A stretch of 33,373 nucleotides of DNA, from contig NZ_JAKFWS010000021.1 in the NCBI RefSeq assembly GCF_021731785.1, forward strand, positions 1-33,373, in the 5' to 3' direction. The position numbers and the translations under genes were made by a program. Positions 32,588 to 33,373 of this stretch are shown here, piece by piece. Below the pieces are notes generated by a model. That model had not been told where the DNA came from. It did no database searches and worked only from the letters and a program-made list of their open reading frames with translations. The stretch comes from Methylocystis sp. GTDB lineage: Bacteria; Pseudomonadota; Alphaproteobacteria; Rhizobiales; Beijerinckiaceae. Each line of letters opens with the position of its first letter. Position 1 is the first letter of the stretch.

Positions 32588-33373
32588 TTACCCGCCAGTT
32601 GGCCTTGCGGCGCTGTCGGGCGTCTTCGCCGTCGCTGAACCGTTCGGCGTCGAAGCCGGCGGCGCAGATGCGGCAGGAGCCACGACGGTCGTGCCGCTCG
32701 AGGCGTGCGGCGGCACGATCGCCCGGCGAGTCGAGGCGCCCGCGGCGCGGATTGCCGCCGCACGCTTGGCGGGCGCGGAAAGGACTCGCGCTGGCGCTGG
32801 GGCTGCGGTTTCGGCGGTCTGATCCGCTGGATGCGCCGCGATCGTCGCCGAGCTGTCGGCGCTCTGGTTGGACTCCTTCGTCGCCTGCGCTGTGCTGGAC
32901 TCCGGCTTGGGCTCGGTCGAAGCATTCACCGCCGGCTTGTCGGCCGCCGGCTGTTGACCGGCCTGGGCCGCAGGCGGAGCCGCTTCCGAATCAGGCTTCT
33001 TTTCAGCGACAGGCGCCGGCTTTTCAGCGATGGACGCCGCCTTGGCCGGGCTTTCGGCGGCCGGCTGCGGGTCCTGAGAAGACTTCGCAGGCGCTGCGAC
33101 GCCGGATCCGTCCGACTTCAGCTCAGCGGGGGCCGAGGCCTCCACTGCTTTGTCAGAGGGGGGCGTGTCCGCAGCCTTCGCCGAATCGATCGAGTTCGAC
33201 GCCTTCTGCGTCGGGGCTTGCTCGGATTTGGCCTTGGCGCTTTCCATGGGTGGCTCGGGCGCCGGGGCCGGCTGCGCGGCTACCGGCACGGCTTTAGCGT
33301 CAACCGGCGTTGAAGCCGCCGATGGCGCGGCGGCGGCAGGAGGCGGGGCAGGCGCTGCCGCGGTCGGCGGTGG
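32588..33373 (-). CDS. Pro/Ala-rich protein, 5' end outside the window
   Basis: The reading frame stays open to the last base of the window, so the gene starts beyond it. At least 261 residues are present, almost all Ala, Pro, Lys, Ser, Glu and Thr in low-complexity blocks such as AEKPAPVAEKKPDSEAAPPA. Near the C-terminus, AKRAAAIRAAGASTRRAIVP is more ordered and basic. It is probably the extended tail of a secreted or membrane-anchored protein (a cell-envelope linker of TonB or Tol type would fit), but no domain is visible. The stop lies beside the bidirectional terminator. Confidence 0.7.
   Translation of the reverse strand, partial: PPPTAAAPAPPPAAAAPSAASTPVDAKAVPVAAQPAPAPEPPMESAKAKSEQAPTQKASNSIDSAKAADTPPSDKAVEASAPAELKSDGSGVAAPAKSSQDPQPAAESPAKAASIAEKPAPVAEKKPDSEAAPPAAQAGQQPAADKPAVNASTEPKPESSTAQATKESNQSADSSATIAAHPADQTAETAAPAPARVLSAPAKRAAAIRAAGASTRRAIVPPHASSGTTVVAPAASAPPASTPNGSATAKTPDSAARPTGG

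Overview
The window looks like chromosomal DNA of a GC-rich alphaproteobacterium of the order Hyphomicrobiales (Rhizobiales). Support comes from CpdR and RcdA (ClpXP adaptors of this class), a suhB/mmgR-type small RNA beside a suhB-like gene, a magnesium-type HemB, and the plsY-dprA and ruvX/gatC neighbourhoods. A lysine/alanine-rich histone H1-like protein and a copper-type TonB-dependent receptor would fit a methanotroph such as Methylocystis or Methylosinus. That genus-level guess is inference; no methane oxidation gene is present here.

Layout. 1-539 has no convincing gene and holds an AT-rich patch. 540-1004 encodes a small membrane protein. 3876-1011 (minus strand) is a tight operon of a YcjF-like membrane protein, exonuclease III and a CBS-domain protein. 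plsY (4102-4695) overlaps the start of dprA. dprA is cut after codon 30 by a complete 3,385-bp IS1595-family transposon (4781-8165) with 25-bp perfect terminal inverted repeats and an 8-bp target duplication. The transposon carries its transposase, a DUF6471 regulator and three passenger genes of unknown function. The distal dprA part (8166-9352) also has a frameshift near its 3' end, so the gene is doubly broken. 9354-14427 holds a short conserved hypothetical gene, ruvX, gatC-gatA, a chorismate-mutase-fold protein, a small membrane protein and gatB.

14428-15086 is non-coding and precedes the H1-like gene. hemB, a four-helix-bundle protein, a DUF1036 protein and pyruvate kinase follow. At 19795-22399 come a GNAT acetyltransferase translationally coupled to suhB, the structured small RNA, rcdA and rpmE. 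At 22573-26991 come a homocysteine S-methyltransferase, cpdR, an N-formylglutamate amidohydrolase, hisN and a PldB-like hydrolase. 30554-27070 (minus strand) is a probable copper uptake cluster: a DUF2946 protein, an OprC/NosA-like TonB-dependent receptor with CxxxM and HxM motifs, and a TlpA-like thioredoxin lying just behind a strong internal terminator. A LuxR-type regulator is divergent from it. The window ends with an hsp20 gene that has a possible ROSE-type RNA thermometer, and a Pro/Ala-rich gene cut by the window edge.

How parts fit together. GatC, GatA and GatB form the tRNA-dependent amidotransferase. CpdR and RcdA act in the same ClpXP adaptor hierarchy that degrades CtrA. The receptor, DUF2946 protein and thioredoxin probably act together in metal (copper) acquisition. 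The most notable event is the transposon that has inactivated dprA, a gene needed for natural transformation.
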